Below, piece after piece: positions 8,859 through 17,253 of a stretch of 64,000 nucleotides of DNA (position 1 is the stretch's first letter; each line of letters begins with the position of its first letter). Both the position numbers and the translations under genes were made by a program. Source of the stretch: JACDBE01 sp963714055 (GTDB taxonomy: Bacteria > Actinomycetota > Acidimicrobiia > Spongiisociales > UBA5794); assembly GCA_963714055.1 (NCBI GenBank), contig OY970227.1, positions 1,364,001 to 1,428,000 of the forward strand, given 5' to 3'. The notes beneath the pieces are model-generated. The model was given only the letters and a program-made list of their open reading frames with translations, was not told where the DNA came from and did not search any database.

Positions 8859-9128
8859 ATGACCAGCGAGTCCCTGCGAACGGTACGCGATCGCTTCTCG
8901 GAGTTCATCGACCGAGTGCAGCGACACCAGGAGCGCGTAGTGGTAACCCGCAATGGATCACCGGCTGCGGTGCTCATCAGTCCGGTGGACCTGGAGTCGA
9001 TGGAAGAGACCCTGGCGGTGCTCGGTGACTCGGATGTTGTCGCCGACCTGGTCGAGGCCCACGCGGCCTATCTACGAGGCGACGTCGTGCGCGGTGTCGA
9101 GGCGGTCAAGGCTCTGCGCAACAGGTGA
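8859..9128 (+). CDS. Phd/YefM-family antitoxin of a RelE-type pair
   Basis: 89 residues. The N-terminal part (VRDRFSEFIDRVQ, then RVVVTRNGSPAAVLISPVDLESME) is the YefM/Phd fold; the C-terminus is the toxin-binding helix. The ATG at 8859 lies 7 bases after CACAAT (8846-8851), which resembles a -10 box, so the message may be leaderless. The stop overlaps the toxin start by four bases. It is the second toxin-antitoxin pair within 1.3 kb. Confidence 0.88.
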   Translation: MTSESLRTVRDRFSEFIDRVQRHQERVVVTRNGSPAAVLISPVDLESMEETLAVLGDSDVVADLVEAHAAYLRGDVVRGVEAVKALRNR

Positions 9129-9403
9129 GCGCCGATCGCTACGACGTCGTCATCACCCGACCGGCGGCGCGCGCGATCGGCGAGGTACTCCCCGACGCGA
9201 TCGCCGCTGCAGTCATCGACTTCGTGACCGGCCCGCTGCTCGACAATCCACGCCGCGTGGGTGTGCCGCTGCGGAACGAGCTCGAGGACGTCTGGAGCGC
9301 CCGGCGTGGCGCGTATCGGGTCCTCTACCGGATCGACGACGAGGCGCGGGAAGTGGTCGTGCTCCGGGTCGGCCACCGACGCGATGTCTATCGGCCCTCC
9401 TGA
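9125..9403 (+). CDS. RelE/ParE-family toxin
   Basis: 92 residues of RelE fold, probably a ribosome-dependent mRNA interferase. Seen: N-terminal strand YDVVITRPAARAI, the central LRNELEDVWSARRGAYRVLYRID that holds the basic catalytic Arg residues, and the final strand VVVLRVGHRRDVY. GTG at 9125 overlaps the antitoxin stop (GTGA). Together with the preceding gene it forms a complete pair. Confidence 0.9.
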   Translation: MSADRYDVVITRPAARAIGEVLPDAIAAAVIDFVTGPLLDNPRRVGVPLRNELEDVWSARRGAYRVLYRIDDEAREVVVLRVGHRRDVYRPS

Positions 9404-9508
9404 GGACAGCCGTCGAGGGCATGTGACGAATTGGAGGCGCGGGTCGCCGCGTTCAGTCGTGCTGCGTCCCGGTCGTCGGTGTTGTCGCAGAACGACTCCC
9501 CCGTCACG

Positions 9509-9649
9509 TCAGTTGAAGATCCAGATGCCTCCGGGGACGACGATCACTCCGAGGACGATCAGGGCGATACCAAACATCTCGCGCCTCCTGAGGGCGACGA
9601 TGCCGGCCACCACCAGGACGATGCCGAGCAGCCAGGGGATGACGATCAT
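9509..9649 (-). CDS. 46-residue small membrane protein
   Basis: A very short gene with two hydrophobic helices (IPWLLGIVLVVAGIVAL and FGIALIVLGVIVVPGGIWIF) separated by RRRE. A strong ribosome site, GAGGGAGGAG, lies 6 bases before ATG at 9649. The pattern of two short helices with a Pro-Gly-Gly near the end resembles small actinobacterial membrane proteins with a GPGG motif, but here the motif reads VPGG, so that link is tentative. Function unknown. It sits on the minus strand between the RelE toxin gene and the relic vapC. Confidence 0.68.
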   Translation of the reverse strand: MIVIPWLLGIVLVVAGIVALRRREMFGIALIVLGVIVVPGGIWIFN

Positions 9650-9740
9650 GAGGCTCCTCCCTCTGCAGCCATCGACAAGCTAGCCGACGACAATCCACGC
9701 CACCCGGACCCGCGGTCGCAGTACACCATCGGTCTGCCGC

Positions 9741-9806
9741 TTCGAGGTCTTGTCCGAGCTCGCCTCTCAGCTGCGCATCCACCGCCCTCCATCGTCGGAA
9801 GCTTGA
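9741..9806 (+). pseudogene. Relic 3' end of a second vapC
   Basis: 22 codons including a TGA stop read FEVLSELASQLRIHR then PPSSEA. They align with the C-terminus of the intact VapC (FEVLSELLPQLRVHR at about 8715-8759), and the DNA is also alike. No start, active site or upstream PIN domain remains. This is a decayed duplicate or the scar of a rearrangement in the toxin-antitoxin island. Confidence 0.75.
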
Positions 9807-9869
9807 CAGGACCGTGGCCTGGGTGCATGTTCCGTAGCGTTCAGTGACGCTCACAGTCGAAAGATCTTC

Positions 9870-9898
9870 TTGACAATCGAACATGTGTTCGGTATACT
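9870..9898 (+). promoter_or_regulatory. Sigma-70 promoter overlapped by a LexA (SOS) box
   Basis: TTGACA at 9870-9875, a 17-base spacer and TATACT at 9893-9898 form a near-perfect housekeeping promoter. Within the spacer, 9879-9890 reads GAACATGTGTTC, a perfect match to the actinobacterial LexA consensus GAAC-N4-GTTC. LexA bound here would block polymerase, so the downstream DUF222/HNH gene should be induced by DNA damage. Several mycobacterial 13E12-repeat genes are known to carry SOS boxes, so the link is in line with the family. Confidence 0.9.
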
Positions 9899-9963
9899 CG
9901 AGGTACTTCCCCACCCGGTAGGCGCTCTCCGCAGCGAGGGCGAGGTTTGGGAAGGACTGGGTC

Positions 9964-11199
9964 GTGTGGGATTCCCTGGATTCGGTGATCGACGGGATCG
10001 GCGAGGTCGATCCCGAGTTCGTCTCCGATGACGAGTTGGAGGACGGGGTGGCGGCGTTCAGTCGTGCCGTCTCCCGGCTGGAGGCAGTGACCGCGCGGTG
10101 GGCGGGGGAAGCGAAGCGCCGCGGGTCGTTCGAGCGGCACGGGCTGGTGTCGTTGACCCGGTGGTTGGCGTGCCACGCCGACCTCGACCACGGGCGGGCG
10201 CGGGCGCTGGTCGCGTTGGGCAATACGATGAGCGCCCACCCCGACACCGGGGCATTGGTCTCCTCGGGCGAGGTGTCGGGGACCCGGGCGAGGGTGTTGT
10301 CCCGGGCCGCCCAGGCGCACCCGAAGCTGTACGAGCGGGACGAGGCGATGCTGGTCGGGTTCGCCCGGGAGCAGACGCTGGGAGATCTGCACCGGTCGGT
10401 GCGGTACTGGCGGCATTGCGCCGACGACACCATCGCCGAACGGTCCGCGGCCGGGCAACGGGAATCGGCGTATCTGAATGCGTCGGTGACCTGGGCGGGG
10501 ATGGTCCGCCTCGACGGACTGCTGGACCCCACCACCGGGGATGCGGTGCTGGCCGCGTTGGATGCCGCCACCCCGGCCCCGCTCAACGGCGACCACCGCG
10601 CCGCGGCGAACCGAAGAGCCGAAGCGCTCGGTGCCATCTGTGAGCAATGGCTACGCAACGGCACCATCGACGGTGGTCTGCGCGCCTCCGTCACCCTCAC
10701 CGTCGACCTCGACACCCTGGAAGGCCGCTACGGAAGACACTGTGAGCTGGACCGCACCGGGCCGGTCACAGCCGAGACCGCCCGCCGCATCCTCTGCGAT
10801 GCCGACGTGTGCCGGGTGATCACCAGGGGCCTCTCCGAGATCCTCGACGCGGGCCGCGCCACCCGCAGAACGAAAAGAGGATGCAGTGAAGGCGTGCGCC
10901 CCGTCACCGGCGTTGCGCAAGGCGCTCCACTTACGCGACGGGCGCTGCCGGTTCCGCGGCTGCGACCGACCCGCCCACTGGTGCGATGCCCACCACATCA
11001 TCCACTGGCTCCGTGGTGGCGAGACCTGTCTCGACAACCTCATCCTGCTGTGCAGACACCACCACAGCCTCCTCCACGAAGGAAAGGCCTACGTGTGCGG
11101 AACCGACGTCCTCCCCGTCACCGAGGACCGTCCACCCGACCGGGACCCACCGCTCCAGCCGACCCGAAACCCGTTACCGCCGGCACGCTTCGGCAGTGA
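9964..11199 (+). CDS. DUF222/13E12-family protein with C-terminal HNH nuclease domain (frame disrupted)
   Basis: The first 300 residues are the helical DUF222 domain (SRLEAVTARWAGEAKRRGSF, GLVSLTRWLA, ATRRTK at the junction). From about 10886 the HNH part continues one frame later: ALRKALHLRDGRCRFRGCDRP, then WCDAHHIIHW and LLCRHHHSLLHEG, with Cys and His ligands intact. The change between frames at about 10870-10890 is one extra base. A second shift is needed for the protein to stop at 11199, because the HNH frame otherwise runs into polX. It is either a decaying element or an intact gene with assembly indels. GTG at 9964 follows GGGAAGGA. Expression should be SOS-controlled. Confidence 0.72.
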   Translation: MWDSLDSVIDGIGEVDPEFVSDDELEDGVAAFSRAVSRLEAVTARWAGEAKRRGSFERHGLVSLTRWLACHADLDHGRARALVALGNTMSAHPDTGALVSSGEVSGTRARVLSRAAQAHPKLYERDEAMLVGFAREQTLGDLHRSVRYWRHCADDTIAERSAAGQRESAYLNASVTWAGMVRLDGLLDPTTGDAVLAALDAATPAPLNGDHRAAANRRAEALGAICEQWLRNGTIDGGLRASVTLTVDLDTLEGRYGRHCELDRTGPVTAETARRILCDADVCRVITRGLSEILDAGRATRRTKRGCSEGVRPVTGVAQGAPLTRRALPVPRLRPTRPLVRCPPHHPLAPWWRDLSRQPHPAVQTPPQPPPRRKGLRVRNRRPPRHRGPSTRPGPTAPADPKPVTAGTLRQ

Positions 11200-11208
11200 C
11201 CGCCGGCT

Positions 11209-12951
11209 TCAGGTGCGACGCCGGGCGCGCAACCAGGCGAGGAACTCGTCCTTGGGCAGGGTGTTGACCACCCGATCCTTCTCCACCCAGCCGCGGCGGG
11301 CGTTGGCCACACCCCAGGTGAGGTTGTCGTACTCGCGCACGTGGTGGCTGTCGGTGGAGATCGTGAACCACAGGCCGGGGACCGCCATCGCGGTGCGCAG
11401 CTCGCCGGCGGGCACGTCGAGTCGATCGAGATGCGAGTTGATCTCCAGCGCGGTACCGGCCTCGGCGGCGGCGGCGAACACAGCCGGGAAGTCGAGCTCG
11501 ATCCCGGGTCGCCTCCCGATACGCCGCCCGGTGAGGTGGCCGATGGCATCCACCCAGGGATGCTGGATGGCGCGGATCACCCGCTCGGTCTGCTCGGCCT
11601 TGGGGAGGTCGAACAGCGAGTGGACGCTGGCCACGCACCAGTCGAAGCGGGACAGCACCTCGTCGTCGTAGTCGACGTGACCGTCGCCGGCGATGTTCAG
11701 CTCGGCGCCGTGGAGGATGGTGAGCTCCGGGTACTGCTCGCGGAGCCCGGCGATCACCTCCCGCTCGGCGGCGATCTCCTCCCGGGAGAGACCGTTGATG
11801 GAGAGGTCCTCGCCGTGCTCGGTGAGGCCCACGTACTCGAGCCCGCGGGCGGCGGCGGCGGCAATCATCTCCTCCAGCGAGCTGCGCCCGTCGCCCGACC
11901 ACTTCGAGTGGACGTGCAGGTCCCCGCGGATGTGGTCGACGGTCACCAGGTCGGGCAGGCGGTGCTCTGCCGCCGCCCTCACCTCGCCGACCCCTTCCCG
12001 GATCTCCGGTGGCACGAAGTCCATGCCGAGGGCGGCGTACACCTCCTCCTCGGTGGCGGCGGCGACGACCTCGCCGGTCTCCGAGTCCTCCAGCCCGTAC
12101 TCGTTGAGCAGCCGGCCGGCGGCCATCGCCCGCTGCCGTAGGTCGATGTTGTGCTGCTTCGACCCGGTGAAGTAGATGCAGGCGGCGCCGAACTGCGCCG
12201 GGGCGACCACCCTGACGTCGACCTGCAGCCCGCGGTACGTCAACACCGAGGTCTTGGTGGGGCCCGAGGCGATCACCTCGGACGCCATCGGCAAGGCGGC
12301 CGCCGCCTCCATCACCGTCGCCGGCTGATCGGAGGCGACCACGATGTCGATGTCCCCGATGGTGTCGCTGAAGCGACGAAGGCTTCCGCACACCTGCACC
12401 TCGGCCACCCCGTCGAGGGTGGCGAGGTGGGCGGCGCACTCCCGGGCGACGGGTAGCGCCTGGATGATCGGGGTGCGCCGGTCCTTGCCGTGGAGCCCGA
12501 GCCGCTCGATCGAACGGGCCATCTTCTCCTCGGACTTCGGCCCCAACCCGGGAAGCTCCCGCACCCGCTCGGCGGCGATGGCGGCGCGCAGGTCGTCGAC
12601 GTTGTGGACGTCGAGCTCGTTCAGCAGGAGGACCGCCGTCTTCGGACCAACGCCCGGGATGCGGGTCAGCTGGACGAACCCCGGTGGGTACTGGGCGCGC
12701 AGCTTCTCCAGCTGGGCGATGGTCCCGGTCTCCACCAGCTGGGTCACCTTGTCGACGGTCGCCCTGCCCAGGCCCTCGATGGCCAGCATGTCGGCGGGGT
12801 CCATGTCGTCCAGCGGCGCCGGGTGGTCCCGGATCGCCCCCGCCGCCTTCTCGTAGGCCCGCGCCTTGAAGCCCTGGGAGCTGCCGGGCTCGAGCCGGGT
12901 CAACTCGGCCAGCTCGTAGAGGGCGGCGGCGATGTCGCGGTTCGAGGTCAC
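11209..12951 (-). CDS. polX: Family X DNA polymerase with PHP domain
   Basis: 580 residues. The N-terminal half has helix-hairpin-helix segments (IEGLGRATVDKV, IPGVGPKTAVLL) and the polymerase X palm motif GSLRRFSDTIGDIDIVV with its catalytic Asp residues. The C-terminal half is a PHP phosphoesterase: GDLHVHSKWSGDG, GLTEHGED and later NSHLDRLD, STDSHH. Such enzymes fill short gaps in base-excision repair, and the PHP domain usually supplies exonuclease or phosphatase activity. GTG at 12951 gives the normal family length; an upstream start would extend into the promoter of the divergent gene. Confidence 0.93.
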   Translation of the reverse strand: MTSNRDIAAALYELAELTRLEPGSSQGFKARAYEKAAGAIRDHPAPLDDMDPADMLAIEGLGRATVDKVTQLVETGTIAQLEKLRAQYPPGFVQLTRIPGVGPKTAVLLLNELDVHNVDDLRAAIAAERVRELPGLGPKSEEKMARSIERLGLHGKDRRTPIIQALPVARECAAHLATLDGVAEVQVCGSLRRFSDTIGDIDIVVASDQPATVMEAAAALPMASEVIASGPTKTSVLTYRGLQVDVRVVAPAQFGAACIYFTGSKQHNIDLRQRAMAAGRLLNEYGLEDSETGEVVAAATEEEVYAALGMDFVPPEIREGVGEVRAAAEHRLPDLVTVDHIRGDLHVHSKWSGDGRSSLEEMIAAAAARGLEYVGLTEHGEDLSINGLSREEIAAEREVIAGLREQYPELTILHGAELNIAGDGHVDYDDEVLSRFDWCVASVHSLFDLPKAEQTERVIRAIQHPWVDAIGHLTGRRIGRRPGIELDFPAVFAAAAEAGTALEINSHLDRLDVPAGELRTAMAVPGLWFTISTDSHHVREYDNLTWGVANARRGWVEKDRVVNTLPKDEFLAWLRARRRT

Positions 12952-13045
12952 TGCGTCATCACCTGGGTCGTCACCCGGCCACGGTACCTGCGGCCTGCCC
13001 GGGTACGATCGTCCCGCCGGAGGGACTGTGGGAGGTCTGCCCGAC

Positions 13046-14539
13046 ATGCAACCGTTGGACGAGCGGGAGTTCGCCTCTCTCCAGGCCAGGCTGGTCCCGA
13101 TGTGGCCGACGCTGACGCTGCGCCGCCGCGATGAGGAACGGACGATGGTGGTGGTCAGCTCGATGTCGGTGCAGATGCCCGCCGAGCTCGTACCGCTGGT
13201 CCCGGCCTACGAGGAGCGGTACCTCATCTACGTGCTGGGGTTGGCCAAGGCGCCCGGCACCCGGGTCGTCTACGTGACCTCCCAGCCGATCCTGCCCCGG
13301 ATGCTCGACTACTACCTGTGCCTGCTCCCCGGGCTCGACCCCGTGGACCTGCACAGCAGGCTCACCACCATCTCGGTCGGAGACTGGTCGCCCCGCCCGC
13401 TCACCCAGAAGATCCTGGAGCGCCCCCGCCTCATCGAGCGGATCCGCTCGCTGATCCGCAACCCGGAAGCGGCGGTCCTGCTGCCGTTCGTCACCACCCC
13501 GCTGGAGGCGCGGTTGGCGGTGGAGTTGGGCATCCCGGTGTACGGCCCGCACCCGTCCTGCGGCGGCCTGGGGACCAAGACCGGGAGTCGGGAGACCTTC
13601 GAGGTCGCCGGGGTCCCGTTCCCGCGGGGCGCCAACCAGGTGCGGAGCGTGAGCGAGGTGGCCCGCGCCCTGGACGGCCTCGGCGACCAGGACCCTCCTG
13701 ACGAGGCGGTGGTGAAGCTCGACGACGCGGTGAGCGGCTACGGCAACGCCATCGTCGACCTGCGCGGCGCCGGCGGCCGGTCCGAGATCGAGCGGCGGGT
13801 GAGGACGCTCCGACCGGAGGACCCCGACCTGGACGCCGCCGGCTTCCTCGACCGGCTCGAGGACGAGAGCGGGATCGTCGAGGAGCGGATCAGCGGGACG
13901 GACTTCCGCAGCCCGAGCGTCCAGCTCCGCAACAGCCCCGAGGGGGGCACCGAGGTGCTGAGCACCCACGACCAGATCCTCGGAGGCGCCACCGGGCAGA
14001 CCTACTTCGGGTGCCGGTTCCCCGCCGACGCCGACTACGCCCCGGCCCTGGCCGATCACGGGACCGCCATCGCCGAGGCGCTTTCCCGTCATGGCGTGAT
14101 CGGCAGGTTCGCCATCGACTTCGTCGCCACCCGGTCCGATCGGGACGGTGGACGGTGGGGAATCCACGCCGTCGAGATCAACCTGCGCAACGGCGGCACC
14201 ACCCATCCCGCCCTCACCCTGCTGGCGCTGACCGAGGGCGACTACCTGCCCGACCAGGGCCGTTACCTCGCCGACGGCGTCGCCAAGCACTACGTCGCCA
14301 CCGACCATCTCGAGACCCCCGATCTGGCCTCGTTGACCCCGGACGACGTGTTCGACGTCGCCGAGCAGTCGGGGCTGGTATGGGACGACGCCTCGAAGTC
14401 CGGCCTGGTCTTCCACATGGTCAGCGCCGTCGGCGTCGCCGGCCGGGTGGGGGTCACCGCGGTCGCCGACACGCCCGCCTCCGCCGAGGCCCTCTATGGC
14501 AAGACCGAGGCGGCCCTCGCCGACGCCGCCGGCCGGTGA
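13046..14539 (+). CDS. ATP-grasp ligase of the PGM1 (peptide ligase) type
   Basis: 497 residues. The N-terminal third forms a Rossmann-like precursor domain (YLIYVLGLAKAPGTRVVYVT); the middle carries ATP-grasp features (AVVKLDDAVSGYGNAI as the nucleotide-binding strand) and VEINLRNGGTTHPALTLLAL near the C-terminus supplies Mg/ATP ligands. The closest family I recognise is the PGM1-related ligases, first described in pheganomycin peptide synthesis, but many members lie outside such clusters and no peptide precursor is evident here. A TACGAT -10 box is at 13004-13009 and GGGAGG precedes ATG at 13046. Divergent from polX. Confidence 0.75.
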   Translation: MQPLDEREFASLQARLVPMWPTLTLRRRDEERTMVVVSSMSVQMPAELVPLVPAYEERYLIYVLGLAKAPGTRVVYVTSQPILPRMLDYYLCLLPGLDPVDLHSRLTTISVGDWSPRPLTQKILERPRLIERIRSLIRNPEAAVLLPFVTTPLEARLAVELGIPVYGPHPSCGGLGTKTGSRETFEVAGVPFPRGANQVRSVSEVARALDGLGDQDPPDEAVVKLDDAVSGYGNAIVDLRGAGGRSEIERRVRTLRPEDPDLDAAGFLDRLEDESGIVEERISGTDFRSPSVQLRNSPEGGTEVLSTHDQILGGATGQTYFGCRFPADADYAPALADHGTAIAEALSRHGVIGRFAIDFVATRSDRDGGRWGIHAVEINLRNGGTTHPALTLLALTEGDYLPDQGRYLADGVAKHYVATDHLETPDLASLTPDDVFDVAEQSGLVWDDASKSGLVFHMVSAVGVAGRVGVTAVADTPASAEALYGKTEAALADAAGR

Positions 14540-14558
14540 CCCTCGTACGCTCCGGGTG

Positions 14559-15008
14559 ATGTCCGGATATCTCCACCGGGTCGCCGGAGCGCCCGCCGCT
14601 TTCGGCTCACCGGGTCCCCAGGCGCTCAAGCTGCTCTACCGGTTCGGGCTCGGCTGGCTGGTGGGGCGCCGCTGGCTGCTGATGGTGACCACCGAAGCCG
14701 CGGGCGCCGGAACCCGTACCAGCGTCCACCGGTACCGGCTGGAACACGATGCGGTCGTCGTCCCCTCGGAGCCGGCACCGTGGCTCGACGACCTGGCGGC
14801 GAAACCGGTGGCGACGATCCACGCCCACCCGGGGCCACTGGCGGTGGCCGCCGAGCTCCGCGCCGAGGACGTCGTGCTCACCCCGACCGGCCGACAGTCC
14901 CCGCCGGCCGTCGTCCCCGACCTCAACTGGGTCCTCCCGGCGGTGGCGGCCGGGCTCGCCGCCGCCGCCCGGCTCGGTCGAAGACGGCGACGCCGGGAAC
15001 TCACCTGA
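14559..15008 (+). CDS. Ddn-like (deazaflavin-dependent nitroreductase fold) protein
   Basis: 149 residues. LLYRFGLGWLVGRRWLLMVTTEAAGAGTR resembles the N-terminal part of F420-dependent nitroreductase/quinone reductase family proteins, and the segment after it (LDDLAAKPVATIHAHPGPLAVAAELR) matches their core strand pattern. If correct it binds F420H2 or a related flavin. ATG at 14559 is 7 bases after the TACGCT box at 14546-14551, so the gene is leaderless. The Arg-rich C-terminus overlaps the 3' end of pheA by eight bases on the opposite strand. Assignment is by sequence resemblance only. Confidence 0.6.
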   Translation: MSGYLHRVAGAPAAFGSPGPQALKLLYRFGLGWLVGRRWLLMVTTEAAGAGTRTSVHRYRLEHDAVVVPSEPAPWLDDLAAKPVATIHAHPGPLAVAAELRAEDVVLTPTGRQSPPAVVPDLNWVLPAVAAGLAAAARLGRRRRRRELT

Positions 15009-15822
15009 CCGAGACGTAGCTGCCGAGGACCAGGAGGTGGGCCAGCGTCGCCGGCGGGGGGTCGAGGACCGCCGCCAGGCCGGCCGGGCCGGGCGGGTGG
15101 ACCAGGTCGACGAAGAACCGGTAGGTCCAGGCCTCGGTCCCGGGCCGGGACTCGATCCGGGTGAGGTTGGCGCCGCGCAACCCGAGCTCGGTCAGTGCCA
15201 GGGCCAGCGCCCCTGGTTGGTGGGCGACGGTGAACACCATCGTGGTCTTGTCGTCGTCCGGGCCAACCTCCGGCTCGCCGGGACGGAGCACCACGAACCT
15301 GGTGGTGTTGTGGTCCCGGTCCATCACATCGGGCCGGAGGACGTCGAGGCCGTGCTCTGCGCCCGCCTCGGGAGGTGCCAGTGCCGCCACGGTGGTGTCA
15401 CCCGCCTCCGCCACTTCTCGTACCGCCCCGGCGGTGTCCGACCTCGCCACCGGCTCGATGCCCAACTCGAGCAGCGTCGCCTCGGCCTGGGCCAGCGCCT
15501 CGGGATGCGACAGCGCCCGGCGCACGCCGTCCAGGGTGGCACCGGGCACGCCGAGGAGGGAGTGGCGGACCTCGACCAGGTGCTCGGCCACGATGGCGAT
15601 CGGGGAGTGGGCTCCGTCGCCGGGCAGGCGGTCGAGCACGGGAAGCACGCTGCCGGTGGTCGAGTTCTCCACCGGCAGCACCAACCGGTCGACCCGCCCG
15701 GCGTCGAGCGCCTGGAACGCCTCGGCGAAGCCGTGGAGCCCGACCGCCTCGCCGTCGGGGAACAGCTCACCGGCGGCGCGCCACGAGTACGAGTAGGGCT
15801 CGCCCTGGTAGCCGACACGCAT
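15001..15822 (-). CDS. pheA: Prephenate dehydratase
   Basis: 273 residues converting prephenate to phenylpyruvate in phenylalanine synthesis. The catalytic domain has PVENSTTGSV and RDHNTTRFVVL (Thr of the TRF motif is catalytic); the C-terminal ACT domain has ANLTRIESRPG, the phenylalanine-binding ESRP loop. It is a monofunctional dehydratase without a chorismate mutase domain. The start ATG at 15822 lies 8 bases after TACTGT (15831-15836, minus strand), near-leaderless. Other aromatic genes (aroF, tyrA) lie 41 kb away. Confidence 0.95.
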   Translation of the reverse strand: MRVGYQGEPYSYSWRAAGELFPDGEAVGLHGFAEAFQALDAGRVDRLVLPVENSTTGSVLPVLDRLPGDGAHSPIAIVAEHLVEVRHSLLGVPGATLDGVRRALSHPEALAQAEATLLELGIEPVARSDTAGAVREVAEAGDTTVAALAPPEAGAEHGLDVLRPDVMDRDHNTTRFVVLRPGEPEVGPDDDKTTMVFTVAHQPGALALALTELGLRGANLTRIESRPGTEAWTYRFFVDLVHPPGPAGLAAVLDPPPATLAHLLVLGSYVSVR

Positions 15823-15971
15823 GCGGCAGCACAGTAGATCCGGGGCGCACGGGTCACAGCCGCTGGGTACACTGGCCGCCGGGCTCCGGGACCGGGGCCC
15901 CGAGGGGCCGCAATTCTGCGCATCCGCGCTGGCTGTCGCTCCCGTTCAATGAGCAATCAGTGGAGGATCTC

Positions 15972-17150
15972 TTGAGATCACGAATCAAACTCGTCGCAAT
16001 CCTCGGCGCGTTGATGCTGGTGCTCGTCGCCTGCGGTGGCGACGACGACAGCACCGACACGACGGGTGACGCAGCCGCCACCACGGCGGCCGGCGGCACC
16101 ACGGCGGCGCCCGGCACCACGGCGGCGCCCGGCACAACGGCGGCGGCCGGCACGACCGCTGCCCCGACCGACGTCACCCCGGTCGTCACCTGCCTGGTGA
16201 CCGACCTGGCCGGTGTCGACGACCGTAGCTTCAACGCCGCCGCCTGGGCGGGCGTCGAAAGCGCCGAAGCGGCCGGTTACGTCGCTCCAGGCCCGATCCT
16301 GCTCGAGTCGGACGAACAGGCCGACTACCAGCCCAACATCGACCAGTGCATCGCCCAGGGGGCTCAGCACATCGTGACGGTGGGCTTCGAGCTCGGTGAG
16401 GCCACGCAGACCAACGCACAGGCCAACCCGGACATCAACTGGACCATCGTCGACTTCGGCTACGACCCCGACGAGCCCAACATTCGGGAGCTGGTCTACC
16501 AGACCGACGAGGCGGCGTTCGCCGCCGGCTACCTCGCCGCCGGGGTGAGCCAGACCGGCGTCATCGGCACCTACGGGGGCCTCAACATCCCGACCGTGGC
16601 CATCTTCATGGACGGCCTGGCCCGGGGTGTGGCCCACTACAACGAGGTGAACGGGACCGACGTCCAGGTCGTCGGCTGGGATGTCGAGGCCCAGGACGGG
16701 ACCTTCACCGGCACGTTCGACCCGGGTGACCCGGTCGTCCGGCAGACGTGTGAGAGCATCCTCGACGAGGGCGCCGACATCATGCTGCCGGTGGGTGGGG
16801 CCATCAACCTGCCGTGTGGCGTCGCCATCCAGGACCGCGGCCTCGACGCCGCCCTGATCGGCGTCGACCAGGACGCCTTCGAGGCGATGCCCCCCGAGTA
16901 CCAGGACCTGTGGCTGGTCACCATCGAGAAGGGGATCGCCATCCAGGTGGAGCGCTCGCTGCAGGAGCACGCCGGTGGCATGTGGACCCCGGGTGGCGTG
17001 GTCGGCAACCTGGCCAACGACGCCGTCGGGCTCTCCGAGTTCCACAGCTGGACCGACCGGGTTCCGCCCGAGCTGGCCGCCGAGGTGGACCAGATCCTGA
17101 CCGACATCAGGGAAGGGACCATCGTCGCCGCCAACGTCCCGGTCAGCTGA
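15972..17150 (+). CDS. BMP-family nucleoside-binding lipoprotein of an ABC importer
   Basis: 392 residues. TTG at 15972 is the start, since GGAGG lies 5 bases upstream and the signal peptide begins there; lipobox Leu-Val-Ala-Cys follows. After the Cys comes a Thr/Ala-rich linker (repeats of GTTAAP) and then the BMP/PnrA domain (DRSFNAAAWAGVESAE, YGGLNIPTVAIFMDG). BMP proteins bind purine nucleosides. The gene heads an operon with a double ATPase, two permeases and purine nucleoside phosphorylase, which supports a nucleoside substrate. A TACACT -10 box at 15868-15873 leaves a leader of about 90 bases. Confidence 0.92.
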   Translation: MRSRIKLVAILGALMLVLVACGGDDDSTDTTGDAAATTAAGGTTAAPGTTAAPGTTAAAGTTAAPTDVTPVVTCLVTDLAGVDDRSFNAAAWAGVESAEAAGYVAPGPILLESDEQADYQPNIDQCIAQGAQHIVTVGFELGEATQTNAQANPDINWTIVDFGYDPDEPNIRELVYQTDEAAFAAGYLAAGVSQTGVIGTYGGLNIPTVAIFMDGLARGVAHYNEVNGTDVQVVGWDVEAQDGTFTGTFDPGDPVVRQTCESILDEGADIMLPVGGAINLPCGVAIQDRGLDAALIGVDQDAFEAMPPEYQDLWLVTIEKGIAIQVERSLQEHAGGMWTPGGVVGNLANDAVGLSEFHSWTDRVPPELAAEVDQILTDIREGTIVAANVPVS

Positions 17151-17177
17151 CTCGCAACCAAAACCGAGACGAGAGAG

Positions 17178-17203
17178 GCCCCCGGCGCCCAAGCGCCGGG
17201 GGC
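17178..17203 (+). terminator. Perfect hairpin after the BMP lipoprotein gene
   Basis: An 11-bp perfect stem GCCCCCGGCGC / GCGCCGGGGGC with loop CCAA, 28 bases after the lipoprotein stop. No U-run follows. In importer operons such a structure usually lets more binding protein than membrane parts be made, by partial termination or by protecting the upstream message. Confidence 0.75.
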
Positions 17204-17253
17204 TTCCCGCGTTCTAAGGTACGGCGCCACCAAGGGGACCTGGAGGAGGTTCG

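Noticed and set aside
8116..11199. Prophage or integrative element
   Set aside because: No integrase, att duplication, structural phage gene or tRNA target was found around the toxin-antitoxin pairs.
12932..13045. N-terminal extension of the PGM1-like protein
   Set aside because: It would overlap the polX start region and the TACGAT promoter, and the added residues fit no family.
16060..16170. Simple-sequence repeats (GCC/ACC rich) after lipoprotein signal peptides, also at 36380-36470
   Set aside because: They encode Thr/Ala/Gly linkers common in actinobacterial lipoproteins; no separate element is needed.
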